Shown here one piece after another: positions 1 to 10,433 of a stretch of 64,000 nucleotides of DNA. The notes beneath the pieces were generated by a model. That model saw only the letters and a program-made list of their open reading frames with translations, was not told where the DNA came from and made no database searches. The translations under genes were made by a program, and so were the position numbers. The DNA is taken from positions 1 to 64,000 of the forward strand of contig NZ_JAHBYB010000012.1 of NCBI RefSeq assembly GCF_019636155.1, written 5' to 3'. Source of the stretch: Brevundimonas sp. Lineage in GTDB: Bacteria; Pseudomonadota; Alphaproteobacteria; Caulobacterales; Caulobacteraceae. Numbering within the stretch: position 1 is the stretch's first letter; each line of letters opens with the position of its first letter.

Positions 1-228
<228 letters not shown>

Positions 229-345
229 TTCGGGCTCGGGCGGACTGTGTTCGGTCGCGGCGGGGCCGCGCCGCTGCAAATCAGGGCGGTTTCAGGGAAG
301 GCGGCGCCTCTTACAGGCTGTTGCGCCCGAACGCCAGCTTTGCGC

Positions 346-1401
346 TCAAAGACGCGCCAGGACGACCGCCGCCAACAAGGCCGCGACCGCCAGGGCCAGC
401 ATCGACAGACTGGCCGCCGCCGCCACCCGGGGGCCCGAGCGGAACAGGGCGCGCGGATCCACGCCCAGGCCCAGGGCCGCCATGGCGGTCACCGTCATGA
501 CCGTGACCGCCGGACCGATTCGGGCGGCCGCGGTCTCGTCGATCCACCCGACCGAACGGGCCGCCATCAGGCCCAGGAAGGCGACGATGAACCAGGGGAC
601 CAGCTTGCCCAGGGTCAGTTTCGGCCGGGGCCAGACCGCCGCCTTGTCGCCCAGCCGCGGCGCGATCAGCCCCAGGACCACGCAGACCGGGCCCAGCATC
701 AGCACCCGCATCAACTTGACCAGGGCGCCGACCTGGATCGCCACCGGCCCCATGGGGGCGGCCGCCGCCAGCACCTGAGGCACGGCGTAGACGGTCAGCC
801 CCGCCGCCACCCCATAGGTCGCCGGCTTCAGGTCCAGGGCCGCCCCGGCCAGGGGCAGCAGCAGGACCACGGCGATGCCGAAGACGGCGGTGAAGCCGAT
901 GGCGGCGGCCACATCCTTGGCCTCGGCCTTGATCACCGGGGCCACGGCGACGATGGCCGAGTTGCCGCAGACGGCGTTGCCGGTAGCGACCAGAAGGGCC
1001 AGGCGCGGGGCCAGGCCCACCGCCCGGCCGATGGCGTAGCCGCCCGCCAGGGCGCCGGCCACCAGCACCCCCACCGTGGCCAGAAGCGGCAGGCCCGCCG
1101 CCGCCATGGCCTGGGCGCTGACCGTGGCCCCCAGAAGGGCGATCCCGGCCTCCAGCAGCGGCCCGGCGCAGAAGGCGATTCCGGCGGTCCAGCGCGGACC
1201 CGGCGTCCACACCAGCCGAACCGCCGCCCCCAGAAGGATGGCCAGGACAAGGGGCTCGATCCAGGCGCGGCCGAAGGCCTGGGCCTCCAGCCGACCGCCC
1301 AGGACCGCCAGGCCCGCGACCAGCAGGCATAGGACCAGGCCCGGCGCCAGGCCCGCCAGGGCGCGCGCGGCGGCGCCCATGCGCGACGAAACCTGGAGCA
1401 A
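346..1401 (-). CDS. YeiH/UPF0324 family membrane protein (putative sulfate exporter family)
   Basis: A 351-residue, very hydrophobic protein with about ten membrane segments. The family signature is visible in the middle (ALLVATGNAVCGNSAIVAVAP), followed by AKDVAAAIGFTAVFG and later VPWFIVAFLGLMAARS, as in UPF0324/YeiH proteins. Members sit in the inner membrane and are annotated as putative sulfate or thiosulfate exporters, although transport has been shown for few. I chose the TTG start at 1401 because a strong GGAGGAGG sits five bases upstream. The ATG at 1380 has no comparable site. It is about 20 bases downstream of the OPT transporter on the same strand, so co-transcription is likely. 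Confidence 0.85.
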   Translation of the reverse strand: MLQVSSRMGAAARALAGLAPGLVLCLLVAGLAVLGGRLEAQAFGRAWIEPLVLAILLGAAVRLVWTPGPRWTAGIAFCAGPLLEAGIALLGATVSAQAMAAAGLPLLATVGVLVAGALAGGYAIGRAVGLAPRLALLVATGNAVCGNSAIVAVAPVIKAEAKDVAAAIGFTAVFGIAVVLLLPLAGAALDLKPATYGVAAGLTVYAVPQVLAAAAPMGPVAIQVGALVKLMRVLMLGPVCVVLGLIAPRLGDKAAVWPRPKLTLGKLVPWFIVAFLGLMAARSVGWIDETAAARIGPAVTVMTVTAMAALGLGVDPRALFRSGPRVAAAASLSMLALAVAALLAAVVLARL

Positions 1402-1421
1402 GCCGACCTCCTCCGGCCGGA

Positions 1422-3476
1422 TCAGATCTTGGCCGACTGGCGACGGACCCAGCCGTAGAGGCCCATGGTCAGGACGACGAAGACGACCAGGCCGATCAGC
1501 ATGGCCGGCCAGCCCTCGCCCAGGCCGAAGATGGCGAAGGGCGCCTCGTTCTCGGTCGCCCCGATGATCCCGGCGTTCAGCACGCCGAACAGGCTTTCGC
1601 CCACGATCAGGCCCGAGGCCATCAGCACCCCCATGCGACGGCCGACGGCGGCGAAGCCGGTGCGGGCGATCCCCTTCTCATAGATCCAGCCGGCCACGGC
1701 GCCGACCACCAGCATCATGGTCACGGCGGCGGGCAGGTAGAAGCCGATGCCGACGGCCAGGGGCGGCAGCTTGATCCGGTCCTTGGTCGCGCCGCGCAGA
1801 ACGGCGTCCAGGATGATGACGGCCACCCCGATCAGGGCGCCGATCCCGATCAGATCCCAGCGCAGGTCGCCGCCGATGACCCCGCGCGCCAGGGCCGAGA
1901 TCAGGGTCGCCTGGGGCGCCGCCAGCGGCTCAGAGGCGATGCCGGCGGGCCCGCCCTCGAAGCCGAAGGCCTTGTTCAGGGCGTTCAGCACGAAGGGGAT
2001 GACGATGGCGCCGGCCGTGACCCCGACGATCAGGGCCGCCTGCTGCCGCCAGGGAGTGGCGGCGACCAGCTGGCCGGTCTTGAGGTCCTGCAGGTTGTCG
2101 TTGGCGATCACGGCGGCGGCGAAGACCACGGCGGTGACGATCAGGGCGTAGGCGACGAAGGCCGGGTCCGCCGGCGCCCCCGCCAGGGCCATGACCCCCA
2201 GCATCAGCAGGGAGGCGATGACCACCGCCAGTATGCCCACCCCCGACACCGGGCTGTTGGACGAGCCGATCAGCCCGGCCATGTAGCCGCAGATGGCGCC
2301 GATGCAGAAGCCGATCAGCACCACATAGGCGACGCCTCCGATCACCAGCAGGGCGGCCGATCCGGCCAGGGCGGGCGCGCCCTGGGCCACGGCGGTGAAC
2401 AGGCCGGCGATGCCGACCAGACAGATGACGGAGATGATCCCGACCAGGGAGATCGGAATGTCCTGTTCGGTGATGTCCATCACCACGCCCGCCTTGCGTC
2501 GCGCCTGCGCCGCCAGGGCCGAGGTCAGGCCGCCGACCAGCGGGCCGGCCAGTTTCAGCAGGGTCCAGACGGCGGCCACGCCGATCACCCCGGCCCCCAT
2601 GAAGCGCACCTCCCGGCTCCACACCAGGGAAGCCAGGTCTTCGGCCGAAGCCCCGGCGGCGACGGTGGCCGCGACGGACTCCAGTCCCATGCCGGAGGTC
2701 CAGGCGACATAGTCGGGCGAGGTCATGATCGGCACGGCGATCAGCCAGGCCACCAGCAGGCCGAACAGCTGGGCCAGGCCCACCGTCAGGCCGATCAGAT
2801 GGCCGGCGCCCAGCAGGGCGAACTGCATCCCAAGGCCCATGCCCGTGGCCCCGCCGCCCAGGGTGGCCGGCAATTTGATGAATTTTGAGGCTTCGCCCGC
2901 GAAGACACGGGCGGCGGCCAGCCAGGCATAGACGGCCGAGACGATCGAGGCGCCGATGACGACCCACAGTCCGGCCTTGTTCTCGCGCACGGCCGAGGCG
3001 TCCTGGTCCGCGCCGGGCGACCCGACCTTCAGCACCTCGGCGGCGGCGACGCCTTCCGGATAGGGCAGGGTGCTGTTGACCACCAGGGCGCGGCGCAGGG
3101 GGATGGAGAAGGTCACGCCCAGGATCCCGCCCAGCAGGCAGATGCCGATCGATTCCCAGATCGGGAACTCGCGCCACCAGCCGACCATGACCAGGCCCGG
3201 CAGGACGAAGATGATGGCGCTCATGGCGCCGCCGACCGAGGCGACGGTCTGGACCGTCATGTTTTCCCAGATGGTCGAGGTGCGGAAGGCCCTGAGCAGG
3301 GCCATGGAGATGACCGCCGCCGGGATGGCCGAGGCGAAGGTCAGGCCGACCTTCAGCCCCAGATAGGTGTTGGCGGCGGTGAAGATCACCGCCAGCAGAC
3401 AGCCCAGGACCAGGGCCCGCGGGGTGAATTCGATGCGCTTGCCCGCGACGGGGGCGGGCGTGGCGGCGTCGGTCAT
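1422..3476 (-). CDS. OPT family oligopeptide/metal-chelate transporter
   Basis: A 684-residue polytopic protein of the OPT superfamily. The N-terminal segment (TAANTYLGLKVGLTFASAIP) and the downstream NSTLPYPEGVAAAEVLKVG block are OPT hallmarks. More than a dozen hydrophobic segments follow and the end is short and basic (YGWVRRQSAKI). The family imports short peptides or metal-chelate complexes using proton coupling; the substrate here cannot be told. The ATG at 3476 is preceded by GGGAGAGGAG, which favours it over upstream in-frame starts. Its length matches bacterial OPT proteins. It is probably in one unit with the downstream YeiH-type gene. Confidence 0.9.
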   Translation of the reverse strand: MTDAATPAPVAGKRIEFTPRALVLGCLLAVIFTAANTYLGLKVGLTFASAIPAAVISMALLRAFRTSTIWENMTVQTVASVGGAMSAIIFVLPGLVMVGWWREFPIWESIGICLLGGILGVTFSIPLRRALVVNSTLPYPEGVAAAEVLKVGSPGADQDASAVRENKAGLWVVIGASIVSAVYAWLAAARVFAGEASKFIKLPATLGGGATGMGLGMQFALLGAGHLIGLTVGLAQLFGLLVAWLIAVPIMTSPDYVAWTSGMGLESVAATVAAGASAEDLASLVWSREVRFMGAGVIGVAAVWTLLKLAGPLVGGLTSALAAQARRKAGVVMDITEQDIPISLVGIISVICLVGIAGLFTAVAQGAPALAGSAALLVIGGVAYVVLIGFCIGAICGYMAGLIGSSNSPVSGVGILAVVIASLLMLGVMALAGAPADPAFVAYALIVTAVVFAAAVIANDNLQDLKTGQLVAATPWRQQAALIVGVTAGAIVIPFVLNALNKAFGFEGGPAGIASEPLAAPQATLISALARGVIGGDLRWDLIGIGALIGVAVIILDAVLRGATKDRIKLPPLAVGIGFYLPAAVTMMLVVGAVAGWIYEKGIARTGFAAVGRRMGVLMASGLIVGESLFGVLNAGIIGATENEAPFAIFGLGEGWPAMLIGLVVFVVLTMGLYGWVRRQSAKI

Positions 3477-3567
3477 GGTGAAGGCTCCTCTCCCTTGGCG
3501 CGGAGGTAAGCCGAGAAACGGGCCCACGGCAATCGCCGCGACGCAGGCGCGGCTCGCGACGGCCGGT

Positions 3568-5970
3568 TCAGCCCTGGGCGTCGACGCCCCGGACCCGCTC
3601 CAGGCAGGCCTCCGCCCGGTCGGCCGCGCAGACCATGAAGCCGACGATCCCGACGGGCTCCAGGCGCGGACCGTCCTGTTCGGGCGGCGCCGCCTCGGGC
3701 GCAGGGCGGCCGTTGACGCGGACCTTCAGCACCCCGTTCGTGACATGGTCGGGCCGCACCTCCAGCGCCAGCCAGCGCCGCGCGTCGGGCTCCAGAACCC
3801 CGTCCTCCGCCGTCTCGCCGCCCAGGGCGACGGCATAGGCGGTCGGCGCCGCCTCGGCCCCGCGCAGGCCCAGGATCAGCCGCGCCGGATTCAGGTCCGC
3901 CGGCAGGGCCAGGGTCAGGGTTCCGCCCTGGGGTCTGATCCACACGCCCCAATCCTCGGGCCGCCACCAGCCGTCGCCGCTGCGGAAGGCCTCGGCGGCG
4001 ACCAGTCCCGGCGACAGCACGGCCGCCTCGGCCCGGCCCAGGGGATAGTAGCGCTCGGCTTCGGCGGTCGGGGCGGGGAAGGGGGCGGCCTCGGCGTCCT
4101 GATCGGTCCAGGCGCGGGCCTGGTCGGCGATCTGCAGCCCCAGGGCCCGCCACGGTCGCGGCCGGAAGGCCCGGGCCCGGGCCTCGGCCGCCTTGCGCCA
4201 GTCGGCGTCGAACATCAGCCGGTCCAGGGCGTCCGCCAGGGCCTTGGGATCCCTGGCGTCAAAATAGAGGGCGTGCTCGCCCCCCGCCTCGGGCAGGGAC
4301 GAGGCGTCCGACACCAGGGCGGCCTTGCCGTAGCAGAGGGATTCGGTCACCGGCAGGCCCCAGCCCTCATAGAGGCTGGGATACAGGGTGAAGCGGCAGG
4401 CGCGGTACAGGTTGGCCAGATCCGCGTCGGACACGCCCGAGGCCATCCGCACACGGGCGCGCAGCACCGGCTCGTGCTCGATCCGCTCGAACACCGCCTC
4501 GTTCATCCAGCCCCGGCCGCCGACGCACAGCAGGATCGGCAGGGCCTCCACCCCACGGCGTTCCGCCAGGTCGATCCAGGCCTCGAAGGCGGCCAGATGG
4601 TTCTTGCGCGGCTCAATGGTCGAGACGAACAGGACGAAGCCGTCGGCGGTCACCCCGTGGCGTTCCAGGGTCTCGGCCATGGGGACGTCGGCGGCCGGTT
4701 TCCTGAAGTCGGCGTCCAGCCGCACCACATGGACCCGTTCCGGCGCCAGGGCGACGCCCAGGGCCTCCGCCGCCTTCAGCAGGTCGCGCCGGGACGAGTC
4801 GGAATTGGTCAGGAAACGGTCGGCGTGGGCCAGGGCGCCGACCAGCCAGCCGACGAAGTCCGGCGCCAGCCCCTCGACGCAATACTCCGGCGCCATGACC
4901 GGGATCAGGTCGTGGACGAAGGGGATGTAGCGCACCCCATGGGCGGCCCGTGCGCGGCGCAGCTGGAGGAAATAGTTCGGCTGCCACCAGGAGGCGCCCA
5001 GGTTGATCAGGCTGGCCCCCTGCGGGAAGGCCATCGGCGGCGACAGGGCCATCCGGGTCTTCAGGTCGCCCACCGTCTCGCGCCACTGAGGATCGTCCTC
5101 GCCGCCCCCGGCCAGGGCCTGACGCGCCAGGGACAGGAAGGCCGCCTCCGGAATCTCGGCCCAGAGGTCGCGGTCGTTGTCGAAGGCGCAGACCCGCACC
5201 GAGACCGCCGGCGCCGGATCGGCCAGAAGGGCGGCGATCACCTCGATCTGGACCCTCTGGATGCCGCTGGGCAGGCGCGCCGCGTCGAAATGGGCGACCA
5301 GGTCCGAGACGTCGAACACCAGCTGGGTGATCGCCGCCGCCGCCTCGGCCTCCAGCGCCTCCAGGGCGTCGGCGGCCCGCACCCCGTCGACCAGGGCGCG
5401 GACCAAATCGCGGGCCTGGGGATCCTTCGCCGCCAGGGACCGGTCCAGCACACCCTGCATCCTCTGGCTCAGGCCAGCCAGGGTGTCGGCCGGCGCAGGC
5501 GTCGGCGCGGGCGCGCGCAGCGACGGGACGATCCGGCCCAGCCGTTCGTCATCGACCCGAACGCCGGCGGCCAGCAGGGTCTTCAGTTCCGCGAGCGCGC
5601 CGGGCGATTCGGGATCGCGTTCGATGGCCGACAGGAAGGCGTCCGTCGCCTCGTCCGGGCGGTGCAGCCGTTTCAGCACATGGGCGCGGTGCAGATGCGG
5701 ATCGGCGTCCTGCGGCTCCAGCCCGCTGGCCCGGCCATAGGCCTCGGCGGCCTCGTCCAGCCGGCCGATCTCCTTCAGCATATGGGCGTACTGGACCCAG
5801 ATCGGGGCCATGTGCGGCTTCAGCTTCAGGGCGGCGTCGTATTCGCGGGCGGCTTCGGGCCAGTGGCGCAGATCGCGCGCCGCATCGCCCGCCTGGATCC
5901 GCGCCTGGACCGGATCGACCGGATCGGACGGGGGCGGCGAGGACGGACGGCGAAGGCCGAAGCGGGCCAT
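3568..5970 (-). CDS. TPR-containing GT4-type glycosyltransferase
   Basis: An 800-residue, three-part protein. Residues about 15-150 hold tetratricopeptide-like repeats (AAREYDAALKLKPHMAPIW, DEAAEAYGRASGLEPQDADP). Residues about 230-620 are a GT-B fold transferase, starting with SGIQRVQIEV and carrying FVSTIEPRKNH and SLYEGWGLPVTESL, the nucleotide-sugar binding E-x7-E of family GT4. Residues about 637-800 form a beta-rich C-terminal domain of unknown role. It probably adds a sugar from an NDP-sugar to a surface polysaccharide or protein; the acceptor is not evident. The ATG at 5970 has GGAGGTG upstream. It is divergent from another large glycosyltransferase and near rmlD-rmlA, so rhamnose is a possible donor sugar (inference). 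Confidence 0.85.
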   Translation of the reverse strand: MARFGLRRPSSPPPSDPVDPVQARIQAGDAARDLRHWPEAAREYDAALKLKPHMAPIWVQYAHMLKEIGRLDEAAEAYGRASGLEPQDADPHLHRAHVLKRLHRPDEATDAFLSAIERDPESPGALAELKTLLAAGVRVDDERLGRIVPSLRAPAPTPAPADTLAGLSQRMQGVLDRSLAAKDPQARDLVRALVDGVRAADALEALEAEAAAAITQLVFDVSDLVAHFDAARLPSGIQRVQIEVIAALLADPAPAVSVRVCAFDNDRDLWAEIPEAAFLSLARQALAGGGEDDPQWRETVGDLKTRMALSPPMAFPQGASLINLGASWWQPNYFLQLRRARAAHGVRYIPFVHDLIPVMAPEYCVEGLAPDFVGWLVGALAHADRFLTNSDSSRRDLLKAAEALGVALAPERVHVVRLDADFRKPAADVPMAETLERHGVTADGFVLFVSTIEPRKNHLAAFEAWIDLAERRGVEALPILLCVGGRGWMNEAVFERIEHEPVLRARVRMASGVSDADLANLYRACRFTLYPSLYEGWGLPVTESLCYGKAALVSDASSLPEAGGEHALYFDARDPKALADALDRLMFDADWRKAAEARARAFRPRPWRALGLQIADQARAWTDQDAEAAPFPAPTAEAERYYPLGRAEAAVLSPGLVAAEAFRSGDGWWRPEDWGVWIRPQGGTLTLALPADLNPARLILGLRGAEAAPTAYAVALGGETAEDGVLEPDARRWLALEVRPDHVTNGVLKVRVNGRPAPEAAPPEQDGPRLEPVGIVGFMVCAADRAEACLERVRGVDAQG

Positions 5971-6128
5971 GAAGCACCTCCACAAGCGTCACAGAACCCG
6001 TGGGGGCTTAGCAGAGGCAGACTCGATATCCAAAAAACGGTCGGCCCCAGGTCTCGAGTCCCGCACGCGGAGCGTTGCCGCCGGGCGGGCGCGTCGCTAG
6101 ATCGAAGACTGGGGGACGAGGGACGGGC

Positions 6129-8612
6129 GTGAGCGACCGGCGCGATCAGATCGAACACTTCTATCGGCTGGCGCTCGGCCGCTGGCCGGAGCCGGGCGCC
6201 GACCTGGGCGGCTTGCTGTCCGCCGATCATCCGGCCGCGCTGATCTTCGGGTCGTCGGAGTTCCGCGACCGCGTGGCCTCGGCCTATGCCCGGGGCGCCG
6301 AACCGGTCGACGGCCTGTTCAACCGCCTCCCGCCCTCGGACCTGACCGACTGGGCCGCAGGGGCGTTCGGCCTGACGCCGGCCGCGGCGGCGCGGGCGCG
6401 CCGCGCGCGCGGCTGGGCCCAGCTGTATCTGGCCCTGTTCGAGGACGAGGGTCGGCTGGCGGGCCTGGGCCTGGAACGACGGCCCTTCGACACCCTGGCC
6501 TGGGACGGTCTGCGCGCCCTGGCCGAGGCGCAGGCTCGCCGTCATGTCGTTGGCGCCCTTGAGCAGGTGAGCGGAACGGGGGTCCACGGCTGGGCGGTCG
6601 ATCTGGAGGACCCCGCCCGGCGCACGGCGCTGGAACTGTGGGCCGACGGGGTGTTCGTTTCGGCCGGGACCACCGGCGTCTTCCGCCGCGACATCCAGGA
6701 GCATCACCCCGGCGCGGACGGGGCCGGCTTCGTCCTGCCGTCGCCGCGCCTCGGCCGGGGCGGCGCCGTAAGGCTTGAACTGCGCGAGGCGGGCCGGCCG
6801 GAAGTCATCGCCGAGACGACCGTCACCCTGCCTGATCCGGCCGAGGCTCTGACCGCCTCCGTCGCCCGTCGCGAACTGGACGCCGCGCGCCAGGCCCTGG
6901 CGCGGCTGGAGGCCATGATGCCCTCGGTCGAGGCCGCCCTGACCGACCGGCTGGAGGACTGGGACGCCTATGTCGAGACCTGGTATCGCCCGGCCTGGCG
7001 CCAGGCGGCCCGGCGGACAGCCCCGGGGCGCAGCGCCATCCGCATCCGGATCGACGCCGCGGGCCGCCCGGCCGACTGGGTCGAGGAGGCGATCGAAAGC
7101 GCCCTGGAGCAGAGCCGCGCCGCCGCCGGGGTCTTTGTCGCCGGACTGGACGCCCAGGGCCGCAAACTGGTCGAGGATTCCGCCGCCCGGCGCGGCTGGA
7201 CCGCCGGCCGTCGCCCGGCAGTCGCCTGCGGAGAGCCGAAAAAGGGCGGCGGGCCTGTCCTGGCCTTTCCGGCCTGCGGGGTGCTGGCGCCCGACGCGGT
7301 CGAGGCGGTCGAGGCCCTGTTCGCCGCCCGGCCCGACGCGGCCGTCCTCTATGTCGACGAGGACGTCCTGGCGGCGGACGCCGAGGGGCCGGACGACTGG
7401 CGCGAGCGCCCGCATCGGGACCCGGTGCTGAAGCCGGGCTTCGACCTGGACCTGCTGCGAGGCGCCCCCTGGGTCGGGGACTGCCTGGCCTTCGCCGGGG
7501 ACGCCGCGGCCGGCGGACCGGAGGCGGTGCTGTCGGTGGTCGCCGCGGGCGGGACTGCGGTCGGCCTGCCTCGTGTCCTGTTCAGCCGGCGTCAGGAGGC
7601 GCCGCCGTCGGCGGACGCCCAGGCCTGGGCCGGCGCCGTTCGCGATCACCTGGCCCGGATGGGCGAGACGGCCGAGGTCGCGCCCCTGGCCGACAGCCTG
7701 GGCGCGGCGGTTCCCGGCGCGGTCCGGTTGAACCATCGCCTGCCCGAGGGCGCCACGGCCACGGTCATCATCCCCACGCGCGACCGGGCCGACCTGATCG
7801 GTCCCTGCCTGGACAGTCTGGAGGCCCATCGCGGCGCCAACCGCTGCGCCATGAAGATCCTGGTCGTCGATCACGACAGCCGCGACCCGGAGACCCGCGC
7901 CCTGCTGGAGGCCCGAAGGGACGCGGGCGGCCTGGACATCCTGCCCTATGACGGAACCTTCAACTGGGCCCTGATGAACAACCAGGCGGCGGCCCAGGCG
8001 GACGGCGATGTCCTGGTCTTCCTGAACGACGACACCCTGGCCCTCAGCCCCGACTGGCTGGACGCCCTGGTGCGCCAGGCACTGCGGCCGGGCGTCGGCG
8101 TCGTCGGGGCGCGGCTGGTCTATCAGGACGGGACGATCCAGCACGCCGGCATGATCGCCCGGCCGCGCGACCGGGCCTTCCTGATCCATGAGGGGGTGGG
8201 GATTCCAGGGTCGGAACCGGGCTATCTGGGCCGCCACGCCCTGACGCGCGGCTGCATGACGGTGACCGGCGCCTGTATGGCGGTGTCGGCGCAGGTGTTC
8301 CGGCGTCTAGGCGGGTTCGACGCCGCCCGCCTGCCGATCGAGGGCAATGACGTCGACCTGTGCCTGCGCGCCCGGGCCGAGGGGCTGGCGGTGATCTACG
8401 AGCCTGCGGCGACCCTCTATCACCTGGAATCCAAGTCGCGGGGCCTCAGCCAGGCGGGCGAGCGGCTGCGCCTGTCGCAGGAGGCGACGCGGCGGGTCTG
8501 GAACCGCTGGGGCCAGAGGTTCAAGGACGACCCGGCCTTCAATCCCCATTTCGCGCGCGACGGCCGTCCGTTCGACCGGCTGCGCCCCCCGCCGCCCGCG
8601 ACCGGCGCGTGA
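6129..8612 (+). CDS. Large multidomain GT2-type glycosyltransferase
   Basis: An 827-residue protein starting at GTG 6129 with a GA-rich site upstream. Residues 1-110 resemble the DUF4214 type (HFYRLALGRWPEPGADLGG). Residues about 135-240 look like a beta-sandwich module seen in large surface-glycan transferases (VHGWAVDLEDP, then ELWADGV). From about 541 there is a GT-A family 2 domain: ATVIIPTRDRADLIGPCLDS, FLNDDT (DxD-like) near 630, and YEPAATLYHLESKSRG near 757, typical of rhamnosyltransferase-like enzymes. It ends in a GTGA overlap with rmlD, so it is translationally coupled to dTDP-rhamnose synthesis. That supports a rhamnosyl donor but does not prove it. Confidence 0.85.
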   Translation: MSDRRDQIEHFYRLALGRWPEPGADLGGLLSADHPAALIFGSSEFRDRVASAYARGAEPVDGLFNRLPPSDLTDWAAGAFGLTPAAAARARRARGWAQLYLALFEDEGRLAGLGLERRPFDTLAWDGLRALAEAQARRHVVGALEQVSGTGVHGWAVDLEDPARRTALELWADGVFVSAGTTGVFRRDIQEHHPGADGAGFVLPSPRLGRGGAVRLELREAGRPEVIAETTVTLPDPAEALTASVARRELDAARQALARLEAMMPSVEAALTDRLEDWDAYVETWYRPAWRQAARRTAPGRSAIRIRIDAAGRPADWVEEAIESALEQSRAAAGVFVAGLDAQGRKLVEDSAARRGWTAGRRPAVACGEPKKGGGPVLAFPACGVLAPDAVEAVEALFAARPDAAVLYVDEDVLAADAEGPDDWRERPHRDPVLKPGFDLDLLRGAPWVGDCLAFAGDAAAGGPEAVLSVVAAGGTAVGLPRVLFSRRQEAPPSADAQAWAGAVRDHLARMGETAEVAPLADSLGAAVPGAVRLNHRLPEGATATVIIPTRDRADLIGPCLDSLEAHRGANRCAMKILVVDHDSRDPETRALLEARRDAGGLDILPYDGTFNWALMNNQAAAQADGDVLVFLNDDTLALSPDWLDALVRQALRPGVGVVGARLVYQDGTIQHAGMIARPRDRAFLIHEGVGIPGSEPGYLGRHALTRGCMTVTGACMAVSAQVFRRLGGFDAARLPIEGNDVDLCLRARAEGLAVIYEPAATLYHLESKSRGLSQAGERLRLSQEATRRVWNRWGQRFKDDPAFNPHFARDGRPFDRLRPPPPATGA

Positions 8613-9538
8613 GCGGGCCGGCGCCAGACCCCGCTGTCGTGGCCGTGGTCGGCGCCGGGGGGCGGCTGGGTCGCGCCCTGATCCGCGCCGACTGGCCTCA
8701 GGCCCTCACGCCCGTCGCCCTGGACCGCGCGGCCCTGGACCTGGCCGATCCTGATGCGCCGCGGCGGGTGCTGTCCGCCCTGAAGCCGGCGGTGGTGATC
8801 AATGCGGCCGGTTTCACCGATGTCGACGGCGCCGAGCGCGCGCCCCAGGCCGCCGCCCTGCTGAACCGCGACGGCCCGGCCCGGTTGGCCCGGGCGGCGG
8901 CGGACGCGGGCGCGCGGCTGATCCAGGTCTCGACCGACTATGTCTTCGACGGGACGCCCGCCCGTCCCTATGTCGAGGCCGACCCGGCCCGGCCCCTGAA
9001 CCTCTATGGCCGCACCAAGCGGGAAGGGGAGATCGCCGTCCTGGCCGCCGCGCCCGATTCGGTCGTGGTCCGCACCGCCTGGCTGATCGGTCCCGACCGG
9101 CCCAACTTCCTGACCGCCATCCTGGATCGCGCCGACGCCGGCCTGCCGCTGCAAGTCACGGACGACCAGTTCGGCTCTCCCACGACCACCCCGGCCCTGG
9201 CCGACGCCCTGATCGCCGTGGCGGCGCGCCTGGCCCGCGACCCGTCCGCGCCGGGCGGGATCTATCATTTCGCCGGCGCCGGTTCGGCCAGCTGGCGCGA
9301 CCTGGCCGAGGCCGTGCTTCAGGCGCGCCAGGCCGCCGGAGGGCCGGTGGCCCCGCCCGTCGCCGGTCGTCCGGCCGATGTCGGGCCGGACCGCGCCCCC
9401 CGCCCAACCGCTTCGCCGCTGGCGTCGGACGCCCTGGCGCGCGACTATGGGATCACGGCCCCGCCCTGGCGCGAGGCGGTGGCCGATCTGGTCGGCCGGA
9501 TGACGCGGGGGGAACGGGCAATGGGTGACGGACGATGA
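8609..9538 (+). CDS. rfbD: dTDP-4-dehydrorhamnose reductase
   Basis: A 309-residue extended SDR enzyme that performs the last step of dTDP-L-rhamnose synthesis, reducing dTDP-4-keto-L-rhamnose with NAD(P)H in the cytosol. The N-terminal glycine motif is [24 protein letters not shown] and STDYVFDGT are family signatures, and YGRTKREGE holds the catalytic Tyr-x3-Lys. The start is GTG at 8609, overlapping the TGA of the upstream glycosyltransferase. Its stop overlaps the rfbA start (ATGA). Length matches RmlD. Its partners rfbC and rfbB are about 16 kb away, beyond the T2SS genes. Confidence 0.93.
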   Translation: MSGPAPDPAVVAVVGAGGRLGRALIRADWPQALTPVALDRAALDLADPDAPRRVLSALKPAVVINAAGFTDVDGAERAPQAAALLNRDGPARLARAAADAGARLIQVSTDYVFDGTPARPYVEADPARPLNLYGRTKREGEIAVLAAAPDSVVVRTAWLIGPDRPNFLTAILDRADAGLPLQVTDDQFGSPTTTPALADALIAVAARLARDPSAPGGIYHFAGAGSASWRDLAEAVLQARQAAGGPVAPPVAGRPADVGPDRAPRPTASPLASDALARDYGITAPPWREAVADLVGRMTRGERAMGDGR

Positions 9539-10413
9539 AGGGCGTCATCCTGGCGGGCGGGGCGGGCACCCGGCTGCACCCCATGACCCATGTCGTGTCC
9601 AAGCAGCTGATGCCGGTCTACGACAAGCCGATGATCTACTATCCGCTCAGCGTCCTGATGCTGGCGGGTATCCGCGACATCCTGATCATCACCACCCCGC
9701 ACGAGAAACCGGCCTTCCAGGCCCTGCTGGGCGACGGCGGGCGCTGGGGTCTCAGCCTGACCTATGCCGAACAGCCCCGGCCCGAGGGCCTGGCCCAGGC
9801 CTATCTGATCGGCGCCGACTTCGTGGGCGACGGGCCCTCGGTCCTGATCCTGGGCGACAACATCTTCTACGGCCCCGGCCTGGGCCAGACGGTGGCCGAG
9901 GCGGTGGCGGCGGCCCAGGGCGGCCAGGGCGCGACCGTCTTCGCCTATCACGTCGCCGATCCGGAACGGTATGGGGTGGTCGCCTTCGCCCCCGACGGCC
10001 GCCCCCTGTCTATCGAGGAGAAGCCGGCCCGCCCGCGCTCCAGCTGGGCCGTCACCGGGCTTTATGTCTATGACGGCCGGGCCCCGGCCCTGGCGGCGGC
10101 CCTGCGTCCCTCGCCGCGCGGCGAGCTTGAGATCACCGATCTGAACCGCGCCTATCTGGACCTGGGCGCCCTGTCGGTGCGCCGCCTGGGGCGCGGCTAC
10201 GCCTGGCTGGACACCGGCACGCCCGACAGCCTGCTGGAGGCGGCCCAGTTCGTCCGCACCCTGGAACAGCGTCAGGGCTTCAAGATCGGCTGCCCGGAAG
10301 AGATCGCCTGGCGTCGCGGCTTCATCGATTCGGCGGCGCTGGAGCACCTGGCCGCCGGCATGACCAACGCCTATGGCGACTATCTGCGCCGGGTCCTGGC
10401 CCAGGCGGACTAG
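9535..10413 (+). CDS. rfbA: Glucose-1-phosphate thymidylyltransferase
   Basis: A 292-residue nucleotidyltransferase that makes dTDP-glucose from dTTP and glucose-1-phosphate, the first step towards dTDP-rhamnose. The N-terminal signature [18 protein letters not shown] with [18 protein letters not shown] is diagnostic of Rml[10 protein letters not shown] contains the metal-binding aspartate, and [10 protein letters not shown] and YAWLDTGT follow in the expected places. The start overlaps the rfbD stop by four bases. It ends the unit GT2-rfbD-rfbA. A perfect 13-bp hairpin without a U-run follows 20 bases after the stop. Confidence 0.95.
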   Translation: MKGVILAGGAGTRLHPMTHVVSKQLMPVYDKPMIYYPLSVLMLAGIRDILIITTPHEKPAFQALLGDGGRWGLSLTYAEQPRPEGLAQAYLIGADFVGDGPSVLILGDNIFYGPGLGQTVAEAVAAAQGGQGATVFAYHVADPERYGVVAFAPDGRPLSIEEKPARPRSSWAVTGLYVYDGRAPALAAALRPSPRGELEITDLNRAYLDLGALSVRRLGRGYAWLDTGTPDSLLEAAQFVRTLEQRQGFKIGCPEEIAWRRGFIDSAALEHLAAGMTNAYGDYLRRVLAQAD

Positions 10414-10433
10414 CAGTGTGAAGCCAAAAATCT

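Noticed and set aside
3367-6132. A 921-codon open frame on the plus strand
   Set aside because: It lies antisense to the OPT N-terminus and the TPR-glycosyltransferase gene. It is rich in Gly, Arg, Gln and Pro with no motif, as expected from high-GC shadow frames.
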